Source of the DNA: Pseudalgibacter alginicilyticus
GTDB lineage: Bacteria; Bacteroidota; Bacteroidia; Flavobacteriales; Flavobacteriaceae
Direction: 5' to 3'
Length of the DNA stretch: 64,000 nucleotides
Assembly: GCF_001310225.1 (NCBI RefSeq)
Contig: NZ_CP012898.1
Location: 2,914,001 to 2,978,000, forward strand
Both the position numbers and the translations under genes were made by a program. Positions within the stretch are counted from its first letter, which is position 1. Each line of letters opens with the position of its first letter. Below, in pieces: positions 39,581-47,238 of this stretch. The notes beneath the pieces are model-generated. The model was not told the DNA's origin, ran no database searches, and saw nothing but the letters and a program-made list of their open reading frames with translations.

Positions 39581-40021
39581 ATGTACAATACTATATTAAC
39601 ACTTCATTCTTATTGGGCTTATTTAGTACTTATTATTTTAATTTTGGCTGTTGCAAATGCCTTGTTGAAAACTTTTGGTGATAAGGAATACGAAGCCAAA
39701 GATTTTAGAATAGCATTATTTGCTTTAATAGTATCTCATATTCAATTATTAATTGGATTGTTGCTTTATTTTGTATCGCCAAGGTTGCAAGTTTTTGCAG
39801 AATTGGGCATGGGAGGTGTTATGAAAGATGCTGTAAATAGATTATACTTAGTAGAGCATCCTTTTATTAATATTATGGCTATAGTATTAATAACTATAGG
39901 TTATTCTAAACATAAAAAGAAACTAACTTCAAATGCAAAACTAAAAACCGTAGCTATTTTTTATACCATAGCTTTAGTTTTATTTTTATCAAGAATTCCT
40001 TGGAGTACTTGGATGGCTTAA
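39581..40021 (+). CDS. Small four-helix membrane protein with conserved-looking histidines
   Basis: A 146-residue protein with four membrane segments (about 9-27, 46-66, 92-110, 122-140). Histidines lie at the start or inside helices: LTLHSYWAYLVL, IVSHIQLLIGLLL and LVEHPFINIMAIV. That pattern resembles small cytochrome b-type or heme-transfer membrane proteins, but no named family was recognised, so heme binding is only a guess. It has its own -7 box and is convergent with the Rieske-like lipoprotein gene, whose end lies 14 bases away. Confidence 0.75.
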   Translation: MYNTILTLHSYWAYLVLIILILAVANALLKTFGDKEYEAKDFRIALFALIVSHIQLLIGLLLYFVSPRLQVFAELGMGGVMKDAVNRLYLVEHPFINIMAIVLITIGYSKHKKKLTSNAKLKTVAIFYTIALVLFLSRIPWSTWMA

Positions 40022-40035
40022 ACAAGCTTTAAAGG

Positions 40036-40461
40036 CTAATTAGTAATATAAAGTGTGTTTCCAGTTTGTTTAACAGGATAAAACTTTAAGCTACACCTTA
40101 AAGTACTATCATACAATGGGGTGCCTGTTGCTAAACTGTAAGTATTACCATTTCCACAATTACTTGATGCTTCCAAGCCAGACGGAACAAGTGGAGAGCA
40201 TGTGTTTGGAATATAGTTAGGATCACTTGCATCCCAAGCATAGAAACTGGAATTGATATTGGCAACTATAATGCCTGCATTGCCTTCATTAGGAATATAT
40301 ACTGAGTTACCTGTATATTGTAATTGTCCATATTCTGGGAGGTTTAAATTTACAGGAACATTAACCCCTACATTTAAAAGGAATTTACAATTTTCATCTT
40401 CTTCATTTTCACTACAAGTAAAACAAGTTAAAAGAAATAAAAAACAAAAGAATAATCTCAT
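40036..40461 (-). CDS. Rieske-like small lipoprotein, ligands incomplete
   Basis: A 141-residue lipoprotein (LTCFTC, Cys16 likely lipidated). The body, with NAGIIVANINSSFYAWDASDPN, ASSNCGNGNTYSLATGTPL and LKFYPVKQTGNTLYIT, follows the order of flavobacterial Rieske-fold lipoproteins. The iron-sulphur ligands do not: the first CxH is replaced (ASDPNYIP) and the second CxxH shows only one Cys. It probably keeps the fold without a 2Fe-2S cluster. It is divergent from greA. The fold assignment rests on pattern memory and is uncertain. Confidence 0.6.
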   Translation of the reverse strand: MRLFFCFLFLLTCFTCSENEEDENCKFLLNVGVNVPVNLNLPEYGQLQYTGNSVYIPNEGNAGIIVANINSSFYAWDASDPNYIPNTCSPLVPSGLEASSNCGNGNTYSLATGTPLYDSTLRCSLKFYPVKQTGNTLYITN

Positions 40462-40500
40462 AATTTGGGTTTAAAAGTGCAATTTACAATAAAAAGAACA

Positions 40501-40608
40501 TTGAATTAAATATTTTGTATATTTGAAGAGCTATTATTGCATTAGCAAGTATTTAGCTTTAGGCTGTCTAATAAAGTCCAGTTGACTTTTTAGACAGCCT
40601 AATTTTAG
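40501..40608 (+). ncRNA. Candidate small RNA or leader: promoter box plus terminator hairpin before greA
   Basis: TTG at 40501-40503 and TATATTTG at 40518-40525 resemble a promoter, though the 14-base spacing is short. AGGCTGTCTAA (40561-40571) pairs perfectly with TTAGACAGCCT (40590-40600), extended inward by AAAGTC/GACTTT, and TTTT follows. It lies between divergent genes, so it terminates neither neighbour. It could end an 70-80 base RNA or attenuate greA. Confidence 0.4.
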
Positions 40609-40646
40609 TAAAAAACAATTGATTTTATATATTAAACGATGAAGTT

Positions 40647-41120
40647 ATGAGTAAAGTATCATATTACACTCCTGAGGGATTGAAAAAGTTACGGGATGAA
40701 TTAAAGCAATTGAAAGACGTGGAGCGTGTTAAAGCTTCTAAAGCCATTGCTGAGGCTAGAGATAAAGGTGATTTAAGTGAAAATGCTGAATATGATGCAG
40801 CTAAAGAGGCACAAGGAATGTTAGAAATGCGGATTTCTAAGTTAGAAGATGCTTTGGCAGGTGCGCGTGTAATTGACGAATCACAATTGGATACTTCCAA
40901 AATATTAGTGCTATCTAAAGTGAAAATAAAAAACCAAACCAACGGTATGGAAATGTTATATACCTTAGTAGCTGATGGTGAAGCTGATTTAAAATCAGGT
41001 AAAATTTCAGTTAATTCACCTATAGGTAAAGGACTGTTAGGTAAATCTGTTGGCGATGTTGCTGAAATTCAGGTGCCAAATGGTGTTATAAAATTTGATA
41101 TAGTAGAAATTTCAAGATAA
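40647..41120 (+). CDS. greA: Transcription elongation factor GreA
   Basis: Rescues backtracked RNA polymerase by stimulating transcript cleavage. The 157-residue protein is full length: an N-terminal coiled coil with the acidic tip motif (DKGDLSENAEYDAAKE, about residues 47-62) that reaches the active site, and a C-terminal FKBP-like domain (SVNSPIGKGLLGKSVGDVAEIQVPNG). It is followed by a clear terminator, so it is likely monocistronic, then by the HIT gene. A promoter box and a hairpin lie upstream, raising possible attenuation. Confidence 0.97.
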   Translation: MSKVSYYTPEGLKKLRDELKQLKDVERVKASKAIAEARDKGDLSENAEYDAAKEAQGMLEMRISKLEDALAGARVIDESQLDTSKILVLSKVKIKNQTNGMEMLYTLVADGEADLKSGKISVNSPIGKGLLGKSVGDVAEIQVPNGVIKFDIVEISR

Positions 41121-41163
41121 ACTTTAGCAGGAATTTTATTTCCTATAATTAGCTATAATCAAC

Positions 41164-41216
41164 AAAAAGATTCTTATTTTGACTGAAACCATTCAGTTTT
41201 AAACAAGAATCTTTTT
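41164..41216 (+). terminator. Terminator after greA
   Basis: AAAAAGATTCTT (41164-41175) pairs with AAGAATCTTTTT (41205-41216), and an inner ACTGAA/TTCAGT stem closes the loop; T-rich sequence follows. It lies 43 bases after the greA stop. Confidence 0.88.
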
Positions 41217-41250
41217 ATATATTTACAATAAACCTAACTCTCAACGCGCT

Positions 41251-41640
41251 ATGGCTTCCATATTTACTAAAATTGTTAACGGTGAAATTCCTTGTTATAA
41301 AATAGCTGAAACAGATGATTTTTTAGCTTTTCTTGATGTTAATCCTAACAGTGTAGGACATACGCTTTGTATTCCTAAAAAAGAAGTGGATAAAATTTTT
41401 GATTTAGATGAAATGACTTATAATGGATTGATGAGTTTCTCTAGGGATGTCGCTAAAGCATTAAAAAAAGCGGTGCCCTGTAAACGCATTGGTTTAACGG
41501 TTATTGGTTTAGAAGTACCTCATGCCCATGTACATTTAATTCCATTACATTCTATGGATGATGCTCGTTTTCTCCAAAAAGTAAAAATGACACCAGAACA
41601 ATTTGAAGATATTGCTGCTTCTATAAGAAAAGAATTATAA
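41251..41640 (+). CDS. HIT-family nucleotide hydrolase
   Basis: A 129-residue HIT protein (HINT branch) with N-terminal SIFTKIVNGEIPCYKI, the middle NSVGHTLCIPKKEV and the histidine triad His91-Ala-His93-Val-His95-Leu-Ile. HINT proteins hydrolyse AMP-lysine, AMP-phosphoramidates and similar adducts, including by-products of aminoacyl-tRNA synthetases. All three triad His are present, so it should be active. It follows greA beyond a terminator, and its last 20 bases overlap the convergent zinc-ribbon gene. Confidence 0.95.
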   Translation: MASIFTKIVNGEIPCYKIAETDDFLAFLDVNPNSVGHTLCIPKKEVDKIFDLDEMTYNGLMSFSRDVAKALKKAVPCKRIGLTVIGLEVPHAHVHLIPLHSMDDARFLQKVKMTPEQFEDIAASIRKEL

Positions 41641-41965
41641 TGGTTGCTATAACTATTAAGGCTATTGGTATGGAGATAAGAAACCATGCCAATTTTTTTA
41701 AGCGAAAAATCTTTTTTTTGGGCTCAAAGGCTTTTTTTTGATATTCAAAAACGCCTTCAATATCATCTGTCCAGCGTTCTGGGTATATAATAGAATGACA
41801 GATATTACATTTCAATTTTTGAGATATTTCGTTGGTCATGGATTTATAAAAGGGAGTTTCAATAAATTTTTGCTTAAAAGTTAACTGCAAACCATCTTTA
41901 CTATAACATTCAGGGCAATTATTGTTTAAGGAAACTTTTTTTATGTTTATAAACTTTTCTTTCAT
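41621..41965 (-). CDS. Zinc-ribbon single-pass membrane protein, hypothetical
   Basis: A 114-residue protein with two CxxC pairs (Cys17/Cys20 and Cys53/Cys56) that could bind one zinc, a basic linker, and one C-terminal membrane segment (about 90-113). The N-terminal zinc ribbon would face the cytoplasm in a tail-anchored protein. No family was recognised. It starts at the last base of the histidine kinase stop, so it is translationally coupled to that kinase and may act with it. The end overlaps the HIT gene by 20 bases. Confidence 0.75.
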   Translation of the reverse strand: MKEKFINIKKVSLNNNCPECYSKDGLQLTFKQKFIETPFYKSMTNEISQKLKCNICHSIIYPERWTDDIEGVFEYQKKAFEPKKKIFRLKKLAWFLISIPIALIVIATIIILFL

Positions 41966-43119
41966 TATAAAAAAACACGTTTGAAATTTATTTGGAAAGT
42001 TGTGCCATTGTCTATTTCAGATTGCAACACTTTAATTTTTCCGTCATGAAATTCTTCAATGATACGTTTAGTGAGCGATAGTCCTAATCCCCATCCACGT
42101 TTTTTTGTGGTATAGCCAGGTTCAAATATTGTATTAAATTGTTTTTTAGGAATACCTTTTCCAGTATCGGTAATTGTAATCATAACATTAGCTTCTAATT
42201 GTGATATTTCAATGCTAATTTTCCCACGACCTTTCATAGCATCAATAGCATTTTTTACTAAATTTTCAATGGCCCAACTATAAAGTTGCTTGTTTAAATT
42301 TACAGGAATATTTGCGTTAGGGGTTATAAGTTCAAATGTTATTAATTTAGAGGAACGTGCTTTTAAATAATCGTAAGAATTGATGGTTTCTTTAACAATG
42401 TCTGTAACTTCTAACACTGGAAGTGAACCTATTTTGCTAAAACGTTCTGTAATAGTTTTTAAGCGGTCAATGTCTTTTTCAATTTCAACTATATATTCAG
42501 GGTCAACTTTTTCGGCTTTTAAAATTTCAGTCCATCCAATTAATGATGAAAGTGGTGTGCCAATTTGATGAGCGGTTTCTTTTGCCATACCAGACCAAAG
42601 TTTGTTTTCGTCTGAACTTTTATTGCTTTTGTAAAAGAAGAAAAGCACGGCAGCAAATAAAAAGATAATGAGCAACAACGCTAAAGGGTAGTATTTTAAC
42701 CTGTTTAATAATTCAGAATTTCCATAATAAATAGTACTAATGATATCATTTCCTAATTGTACAGGTATTGGGTTATTTTCCTGTTTAAAGCGTAATATTA
42801 GTTTATCAATTTGTTCAGGGGTACTAATTTTTGCGGAGTCAATATTATTGTAACTGTATAAGCTGCCATTCTTGTTAATTACTAACATGGGGGTACTTTT
42901 GTTACTGCTTAATATTTTAAGAGTAAGATCTAAATTTGTATTGTCATTAGAGTTTACCAAATCCGTTTGAGCAAACGACCAGTTTTCCATTTTAGCACGC
43001 TCTTCATCTTTAAAATGCTGAAAAAATTCGTAAGTTTTCCATAAAATAAGAGATACGACTAAAAATGATGTAGATATTAAAATCCAGCGTAACGTATTTC
43101 TATACTTAGTAAAAATCAT
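41965..43119 (-). CDS. Membrane sensor histidine kinase
   Basis: A 384-residue kinase: a first membrane segment (about 10-28), a periplasmic sensor of about 110 residues, a second membrane segment (about 145-162), then the dimerisation and phosphoacceptor helix MAKETAHQIGTPLSSL with His184, and a HATPase domain (N-box LVKNAIDAM, G1 DTGKGIP, G2 GWGLGLSL). It lacks a HAMP domain. No response regulator gene is adjacent, so it is an orphan in this window. Its stop overlaps the start of the zinc-ribbon protein by one base. Confidence 0.94.
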   Translation of the reverse strand: MIFTKYRNTLRWILISTSFLVVSLILWKTYEFFQHFKDEERAKMENWSFAQTDLVNSNDNTNLDLTLKILSSNKSTPMLVINKNGSLYSYNNIDSAKISTPEQIDKLILRFKQENNPIPVQLGNDIISTIYYGNSELLNRLKYYPLALLLIIFLFAAVLFFFYKSNKSSDENKLWSGMAKETAHQIGTPLSSLIGWTEILKAEKVDPEYIVEIEKDIDRLKTITERFSKIGSLPVLEVTDIVKETINSYDYLKARSSKLITFELITPNANIPVNLNKQLYSWAIENLVKNAIDAMKGRGKISIEISQLEANVMITITDTGKGIPKKQFNTIFEPGYTTKKRGWGLGLSLTKRIIEEFHDGKIKVLQSEIDNGTTFQINFKRVFL

Positions 43120-43214
43120 GAGTGACTCAAATTATTTTGTAATATAATGCAAATCTGTTAATATTATTGTTCAACTTGTTAGTAAATCGGTTTTTAGTTG
43201 AAAGTTAGATTGGT

Positions 43215-43222
43215 TACATTTG
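43215..43222 (+). promoter_or_regulatory. -7 box of the DUF3127 gene
   Basis: TACATTTG matches TAnnTTTG, 50 bases before the ATG at 43273; no well-spaced -33 element was found. Confidence 0.4.
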
Positions 43223-43272
43223 TAAAACTTTTTAAGTAAAAATAGTGTAATTAATTAGATATAAATAAGTTA

Positions 43273-43650
43273 ATGGAAGTTCAAGGAAGAATTAAAATGG
43301 TAGGCGAAACTCAATCTTTTGGGAGTAATGGGTTTAGAAAAAGAGAAATTGTAGTGACTACAGAAGAGCAATATCCACAACATATTATGGTGGAGTTTGT
43401 TCAAGATAAATGTGATTTATTGAACAGTTACAAAGAAGGACAACAAGTAAAAATTAATATCAATTTACGTGGTAGAGAGTGGGTAAATCCACAAGGAGAA
43501 ACAAAATATTTCAATTCTATTCAAGGATGGAGAATAGAAGCTTTACAAGCAGAAACTGGAGGTACAGGTGTACCTCCAGTTGCACCAGCAGATGCTTTTG
43601 AACCAGCAGGTGATTTAAATGAAGAAGATCATGACGATTTGCCTTTTTAA
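43273..43650 (+). CDS. DUF3127 protein, OB-fold/SSB-like
   Basis: A 125-residue protein: an N-terminal beta domain (VQGRIKMVGETQSFGSNGFRKREIVVTTEEQYPQHIMVEF, NLRGREWVNPQGETKYFNSIQGWRIE) matching DUF3127, then a flexible Pro/Gly/Thr-rich linker and an acidic tip ending EEDHDDLPF. That ending copies the DDDIPF-like tail by which single-stranded DNA-binding proteins recruit repair proteins. A role in single-stranded nucleic acid handling is therefore plausible but not shown. It is divergent from the histidine kinase gene and ends at a hairpin terminator. Confidence 0.85.
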   Translation: MEVQGRIKMVGETQSFGSNGFRKREIVVTTEEQYPQHIMVEFVQDKCDLLNSYKEGQQVKININLRGREWVNPQGETKYFNSIQGWRIEALQAETGGTGVPPVAPADAFEPAGDLNEEDHDDLPF

Positions 43651-43740
43651 TAGTTTTGCAGTTAAACTGAATATTACTGAAAAATAGCAGATATTTCATT
43701 TTGAAAGTAGCAAGTGTAACTTGTTAAACGTTTCAAAAAT

Positions 43741-43774
43741 CAAACCTCAATGTTTTATAAAATGTTGAGGTTTG
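43741..43774 (+). terminator. Terminator after DUF3127
   Basis: CAAACCTCAA pairs with TTGAGGTTTG (10 bp) around a self-complementary loop, followed by T-rich sequence. The first ATG of the aat reading frame lies in this hairpin, which argues that aat starts later. Confidence 0.8.
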
Positions 43775-43791
43775 TTATTTTTATATATTTT

Positions 43792-44418
43792 ATGCAATAT
43801 CTTACTCCAAATATGCCATTTCCAGCTGTAATTAATGCTTCTCCTGAAGGATTGCTTGCTATTGGAGGGGATTTGTCAACAGAGCGTATAATAGAGGCTT
43901 ATAAAAAAGGAATATTCCCTTGGTTTGGTAATGACGATCCTATTTTGTGGTGGTCGCCAGATCCGCGATTTGTACTCTTTCCTGAAAAGTTAAAAGTTTC
44001 AAAAAGTATGAAACAAGTGTTGCGAAAAGTAGATTATAAAATAACAATTAACAAAGCTTTTGAAGAGGTTATAACAGCGTGCTCTATGTCAAAACGGGTT
44101 GGGCAAAATAGCACCTGGATAACGAGTGGCATGCAAAAAGCTTATGTAGATTTATATAAATTGGGTTATGCAAAATCTGTTGAAGTCTGGAAAAATAATA
44201 AATTGATTGCAGGATTGTATGGGGTTGATTTAAACAATGGTGTTTTTTGTGGAGAAAGTATGTTTACTAAAGAGAGTAATGCAAGTAAAGTAGGGTTTAT
44301 TACGTTTGTTCAAAATACAAATTATAAGCTTATAGATTGTCAAGTATATACGAATCATTTGGAAAGTTTAGGTGCCGAAGATATTTCAAGAGCGTCTTTT
44401 TTAAAATATTTAGAATGA
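43792..44418 (+). CDS. aat: Leucyl/phenylalanyl-tRNA--protein transferase
   Basis: Adds Leu or Phe to N-terminal Lys/Arg of proteins, marking them for ClpS-ClpAP degradation (N-end rule). From ATG 43792 the 208-residue protein begins MQYLTPNMPFPAVINASPEGLLAIGGDLS, as other Aat proteins do, then shows GIFPWF, WWSPDPRFVL and GLYGVDLNNGVFCGESMF. The ORF extends to an ATG at 43750, but that lies inside the upstream terminator and would add an unsupported hydrophobic leader. It is a single-gene unit; the DUF2490 gene converges on it 47 bases downstream. Confidence 0.95.
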   Translation: MQYLTPNMPFPAVINASPEGLLAIGGDLSTERIIEAYKKGIFPWFGNDDPILWWSPDPRFVLFPEKLKVSKSMKQVLRKVDYKITINKAFEEVITACSMSKRVGQNSTWITSGMQKAYVDLYKLGYAKSVEVWKNNKLIAGLYGVDLNNGVFCGESMFTKESNASKVGFITFVQNTNYKLIDCQVYTNHLESLGAEDISRASFLKYLE

Positions 44419-44465
44419 AATATAAATGTTTTTAAAACTCTTAAATAACAACATAAAACAAAACT

Positions 44466-45155
44466 TTAAATTTTCAAAATTGCAGAAGTTAACAAAAACA
44501 AATAATTTTTTGCAGAGATATTTAAAGCCTCAAATCTGTGTTCTAATCCTGTTTGGAATTTTAAGGTTTTAGCCAATTGCCAGCCTATGAATATTGTTGT
44601 TCTAGAATCTATTTCAGGAGCAGATACCTCTTTGAGACTCCATAAACCTTCAAGGGCACTCATTAAAAAGGGCTCTCCAATGTCCAATGTATTACCTACT
44701 AGAGGCAGATCGACTGCAAACCGGTAGCGCTGTCTAAATATGGTTTTTGTTTCTAAAATACGTTGTTCTGCTCTAAATCGATGCCTTAGCCTAATTTTAT
44801 TAATTTTTTTGGAGGCGCTAAATTGTTCCATAAATCGCAATTCATCACTTCCTGTTTCAAAAAAGGCTCTATTTCTGTAATAGGCTCCAAGACTTAGTTT
44901 ATGTTTGGAGTTTATATTGTAAGTTGAAAAATGAAAAACATCTAATTGCTGCTGTTTATACTGAAGTTCGTTTATGTTGTATAAAAAATAACGACTTCTA
45001 AAAGCAAAATTTACATTGTATTTTTTTGAAACTTTATGATTTAATGAAAGTGCAGATTCTCCAATGCCTATAAGCGTATTTTGAGAAAAAGCATTAAAAG
45101 TTAAAAAAAACAGTAATATGTAAGGGTAATTTTTGATAGAATAGATATTTAAAAT
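44466..45155 (-). CDS. DUF2490-type outer-membrane protein with no canonical start codon
   Basis: The frame is open from a stop at 45162-45164 to the TAA at 44466-44468, giving up to 229 residues. Only the last 124 follow an in-frame TTG (44838-44840). Upstream of that the frame still codes for convincing sequence: a signal peptide (IKNYPYILLFFLTFNAFSQ) and barrel strands such as NVNFAFRSRYFLYNINEL and KHKLSLGAYYRN. No ATG, GTG or TTG precedes the signal peptide; ATT at 45153-45155 or ATC near 45137 are the possible starts. The C-terminal ending KIRLRHRFRAEQR, FRQRYRFAVDLPL fits DUF2490. It follows tag by 32 bases. A rare start codon or recent start loss is possible. Confidence 0.65.
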   Translation of the reverse strand: MLNIYSIKNYPYILLFFLTFNAFSQNTLIGIGESALSLNHKVSKKYNVNFAFRSRYFLYNINELQYKQQQLDVFHFSTYNINSKHKLSLGAYYRNRAFFETGSDELRFMEQFSASKKINKIRLRHRFRAEQRILETKTIFRQRYRFAVDLPLVGNTLDIGEPFLMSALEGLWSLKEVSAPEIDSRTTIFIGWQLAKTLKFQTGLEHRFEALNISAKNYLFLLTSAILKI

Positions 45156-45187
45156 AAGAAACTAAATATTGTGTAAAATTATGAAAA

Positions 45188-45754
45188 TTAAACTTGATGG
45201 TATCTAAAACAATTAATTTCATGATCATTTACCATACCTGTAGCTTGCATATGCGCATATACAACTGTGGGGCCCACAAATTTAAACCCTCGTTTCTTTA
45301 AGTCCTTACTTATAATATTGCTAACAGTGGTAGATGCGGGAGCATTTTTGTAATTTTTAAGAGTATTCTTTATGGGTTTTCCATCTACAAACCCCCATAT
45401 ATATTTGCTAAAACTTCCAAATTCTTCTTGAATTTTTATAAAAGCTATAGCATTGGTAATGGTTGCATATATTTTAAGTTTATTTCTAATAATACCTGCA
45501 TCTAGAAGTAAAGTATCAATTTTATTTTGCTTATAACGGGCTATTTTTTTATAGTCAAAATCATCAAAGGCTTTTCTGAAATTTTCACGTTTTCGTAATA
45601 TCGTAATCCAACTTAATCCAGCTTGAAAGGTTTCTAAAATTAAAAATTCAAAAATCGTATTATCATCATGAACGGGTACGCCCCACTCCGTATCGTGGTA
45701 GGTTTCGTATAAAGGATCGCCTATGCACCAACCACATCTGTGCTTTTTATTCAT
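45188..45754 (-). CDS. tag: DNA-3-methyladenine glycosylase I
   Basis: Removes 3-methyladenine from alkylated DNA in base excision repair. The 188-residue protein matches E. coli Tag in length and layout. The zinc ligands are at Cys7, His20, His178 and Cys182, each three positions after the E. coli residues. Also present are RCGWCIGDPLYETYHDTEWGVPVHDD, FEFLILETFQAGLSWITIL and the C-terminal ATGMVNDHEINC. The DUF2490 gene follows on the same strand. It is divergent from the thioredoxin-like gene. Confidence 0.97.
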   Translation of the reverse strand: MNKKHRCGWCIGDPLYETYHDTEWGVPVHDDNTIFEFLILETFQAGLSWITILRKRENFRKAFDDFDYKKIARYKQNKIDTLLLDAGIIRNKLKIYATITNAIAFIKIQEEFGSFSKYIWGFVDGKPIKNTLKNYKNAPASTTVSNIISKDLKKRGFKFVGPTVVYAHMQATGMVNDHEINCFRYHQV

Positions 45755-45817
45755 AAGTTTTGTAAGGTTAAAAGTAAAAGTATGACAAAAATCATCTTAA
45801 TTAAAATTAGTAGCGAG

Positions 45818-45825
45818 TAAATTTG
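45818..45825 (+). promoter_or_regulatory. -7 box of the thioredoxin-like gene
   Basis: TAAATTTG matches TAnnTTTG exactly, 33 bases before the ATG at 45859. It overlaps the start of the longer ORF reading at 45823, supporting the later start. Confidence 0.55.
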
Positions 45826-45858
45826 TTTTGTCTTATTTTACTTAGAAAATATAAGCCT

Positions 45859-46476
45859 ATGGATTCTATCATAAAAAAAAGTTTAGAGAAAAGTATAAAT
45901 TATCAAGAATATCGAAATTTGTTAACACATTTATCTGAAACTAATAGTGCTACGGGGTTTGAAATAACGGAAGATTTAGTGAATTATACTAAACTGAATG
46001 ATAGGCGTATGAAACGATGGGATAAAACGGTTAAAGTATCTAATGCCGATAAGAATATTATCTCAGAATTTAAACAAAAAATTACGTGGTTAGTGATTAC
46101 TGAAAGTTGGTGTGGAGATGCTGCGCATGTATTGCCTGTTTTAAATAAAGTAGCTGAGCTAAGTGATTATATAAACCTTAGGGTAGTACTTCGAGATGAA
46201 AATCCAGAATTAATGAATGCGTTTTTAACAAATGGAAGCAAATCTATTCCTAAACTGATTATGATAGATGATGCTACAGGAGATGTATTAAATACGTATG
46301 GTCCTAGGCCAAGCGAAGCAGCCAGTTATGTTAAAAGATTTAAAGCGAAAAATGGTACTTTAACACCAGAATTTAAAGAAGATTTACAACACTGGTACAA
46401 TAAAGACAAAGGTCAAAATATTATTAAAGATCTTATTCAATTATTGTATAAATATCAATCTAATGTTTACCAATAA
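45859..46476 (+). CDS. Thioredoxin-family protein with WCGDA active-site variant
   Basis: A 205-residue cytosolic protein. The thioredoxin-like core lies at about 80-160 (KITWLVITESWCGDAAHVLPVL, INLRVVLRDENPELM, SKSIPKLIMID with the cis-Pro). The redox motif CxxC reads Cys-Gly-Asp-Ala, so only one Cys remains, allowing at most monothiol chemistry. The N-terminal 75 residues are helical. ATG 45859 is chosen because the promoter box covers the earlier alternative. The 3' end overlaps the convergent TonB-like gene by 17 bases. Confidence 0.85.
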   Translation: MDSIIKKSLEKSINYQEYRNLLTHLSETNSATGFEITEDLVNYTKLNDRRMKRWDKTVKVSNADKNIISEFKQKITWLVITESWCGDAAHVLPVLNKVAELSDYINLRVVLRDENPELMNAFLTNGSKSIPKLIMIDDATGDVLNTYGPRPSEAASYVKRFKAKNGTLTPEFKEDLQHWYNKDKGQNIIKDLIQLLYKYQSNVYQ

Positions 46477-47185
46477 AATAAAAAGTAATAGAGCCTAATT
46501 GCGATTTTTTTGAAGCATCTTCACTAAATTGAGCTTCTTTGGCGTATTCCATTGCATGTTCAATTAAGCATTCATTTGACGATGTTGAAGATGTGTTTAG
46601 ATAAGTTTTAGTTACCTTTCCTTTTTCATTTACAGTAATGTTAATAACAATTTTTCCTCCTTCTTCGCATAAATAAATTGGGGTTGGTAAAAAACGATGA
46701 GTTCTATCCTTTAAAGAATAATGCATTGTGCTTTTCTTGTTTACACGCTCGGCTTTTTGTTGCTTCAATAATTCATTTACTTTGCTAAAAGAAGATAAGT
46801 CTTCTTCGTTTATAGCAGGTGTGGTTGTTGGCTTTTTTTTGTAACTGTATGGACTTTCTCCTTCGTTACCAGTATGCTCATCTGGTTTTGGAAATTCGTA
46901 ATCTTCTGGAGGTGCAATGGGTTTATATGCTTGTGCAAAATGTTTGGTTTTCTGCGTTTCATTAAAGGCCTGGTTGGTCTCCGCTTTACTATTGTTAATT
47001 TGTTCTAAGGCTTCAATTGTTTTTATTTCTTCTTCGGTAAGTTTTTTTTCGGGTTCTAATTCATAATAACTTTCTGAAATAAATTCATCATGTTGTTTAA
47101 GGTTTAAATTAAACACAGCCATAACCACAGTTCCTGAAAGAAAGAAGGTAATGAGTAAAGCTTTATGTTGATCTGTTAGGTGCAA
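46460..47185 (-). CDS. TonB-like periplasmic energy-transducer protein
   Basis: A 241-residue protein with one N-terminal membrane anchor (about 8-26), a long charged and proline-containing periplasmic stretch (PIAPPEDYEFPKPDEH), and a C-terminal domain (about 165-240) with YLCEEGGKIVINITVNEKGKVTKTYLN and AMEYAKEAQFSEDASKKSQLGSITFYF. That ending resembles the TonB C-terminal domain of Bacteroidota. No ExbB or ExbD gene is nearby. It lies just after truB on the same strand (gap 53 bases) and overlaps the convergent thioredoxin-like gene by 17 bases. TonB family is likely, function not tested by context. Confidence 0.8.
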   Translation of the reverse strand: MHLTDQHKALLITFFLSGTVVMAVFNLNLKQHDEFISESYYELEPEKKLTEEEIKTIEALEQINNSKAETNQAFNETQKTKHFAQAYKPIAPPEDYEFPKPDEHTGNEGESPYSYKKKPTTTPAINEEDLSSFSKVNELLKQQKAERVNKKSTMHYSLKDRTHRFLPTPIYLCEEGGKIVINITVNEKGKVTKTYLNTSSTSSNECLIEHAMEYAKEAQFSEDASKKSQLGSITFYFIGKH

Positions 47186-47238
47186 ATAGATAACAATTCA
47201 TATAATTTATATACCGAATATACGTAAAAATATGACAT

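Noticed and set aside
43750-43791. Upstream start for aat
   Set aside because: The ATG lies inside the DUF3127 terminator hairpin, and family members begin at MQYL-type sequence; 43792 is used.
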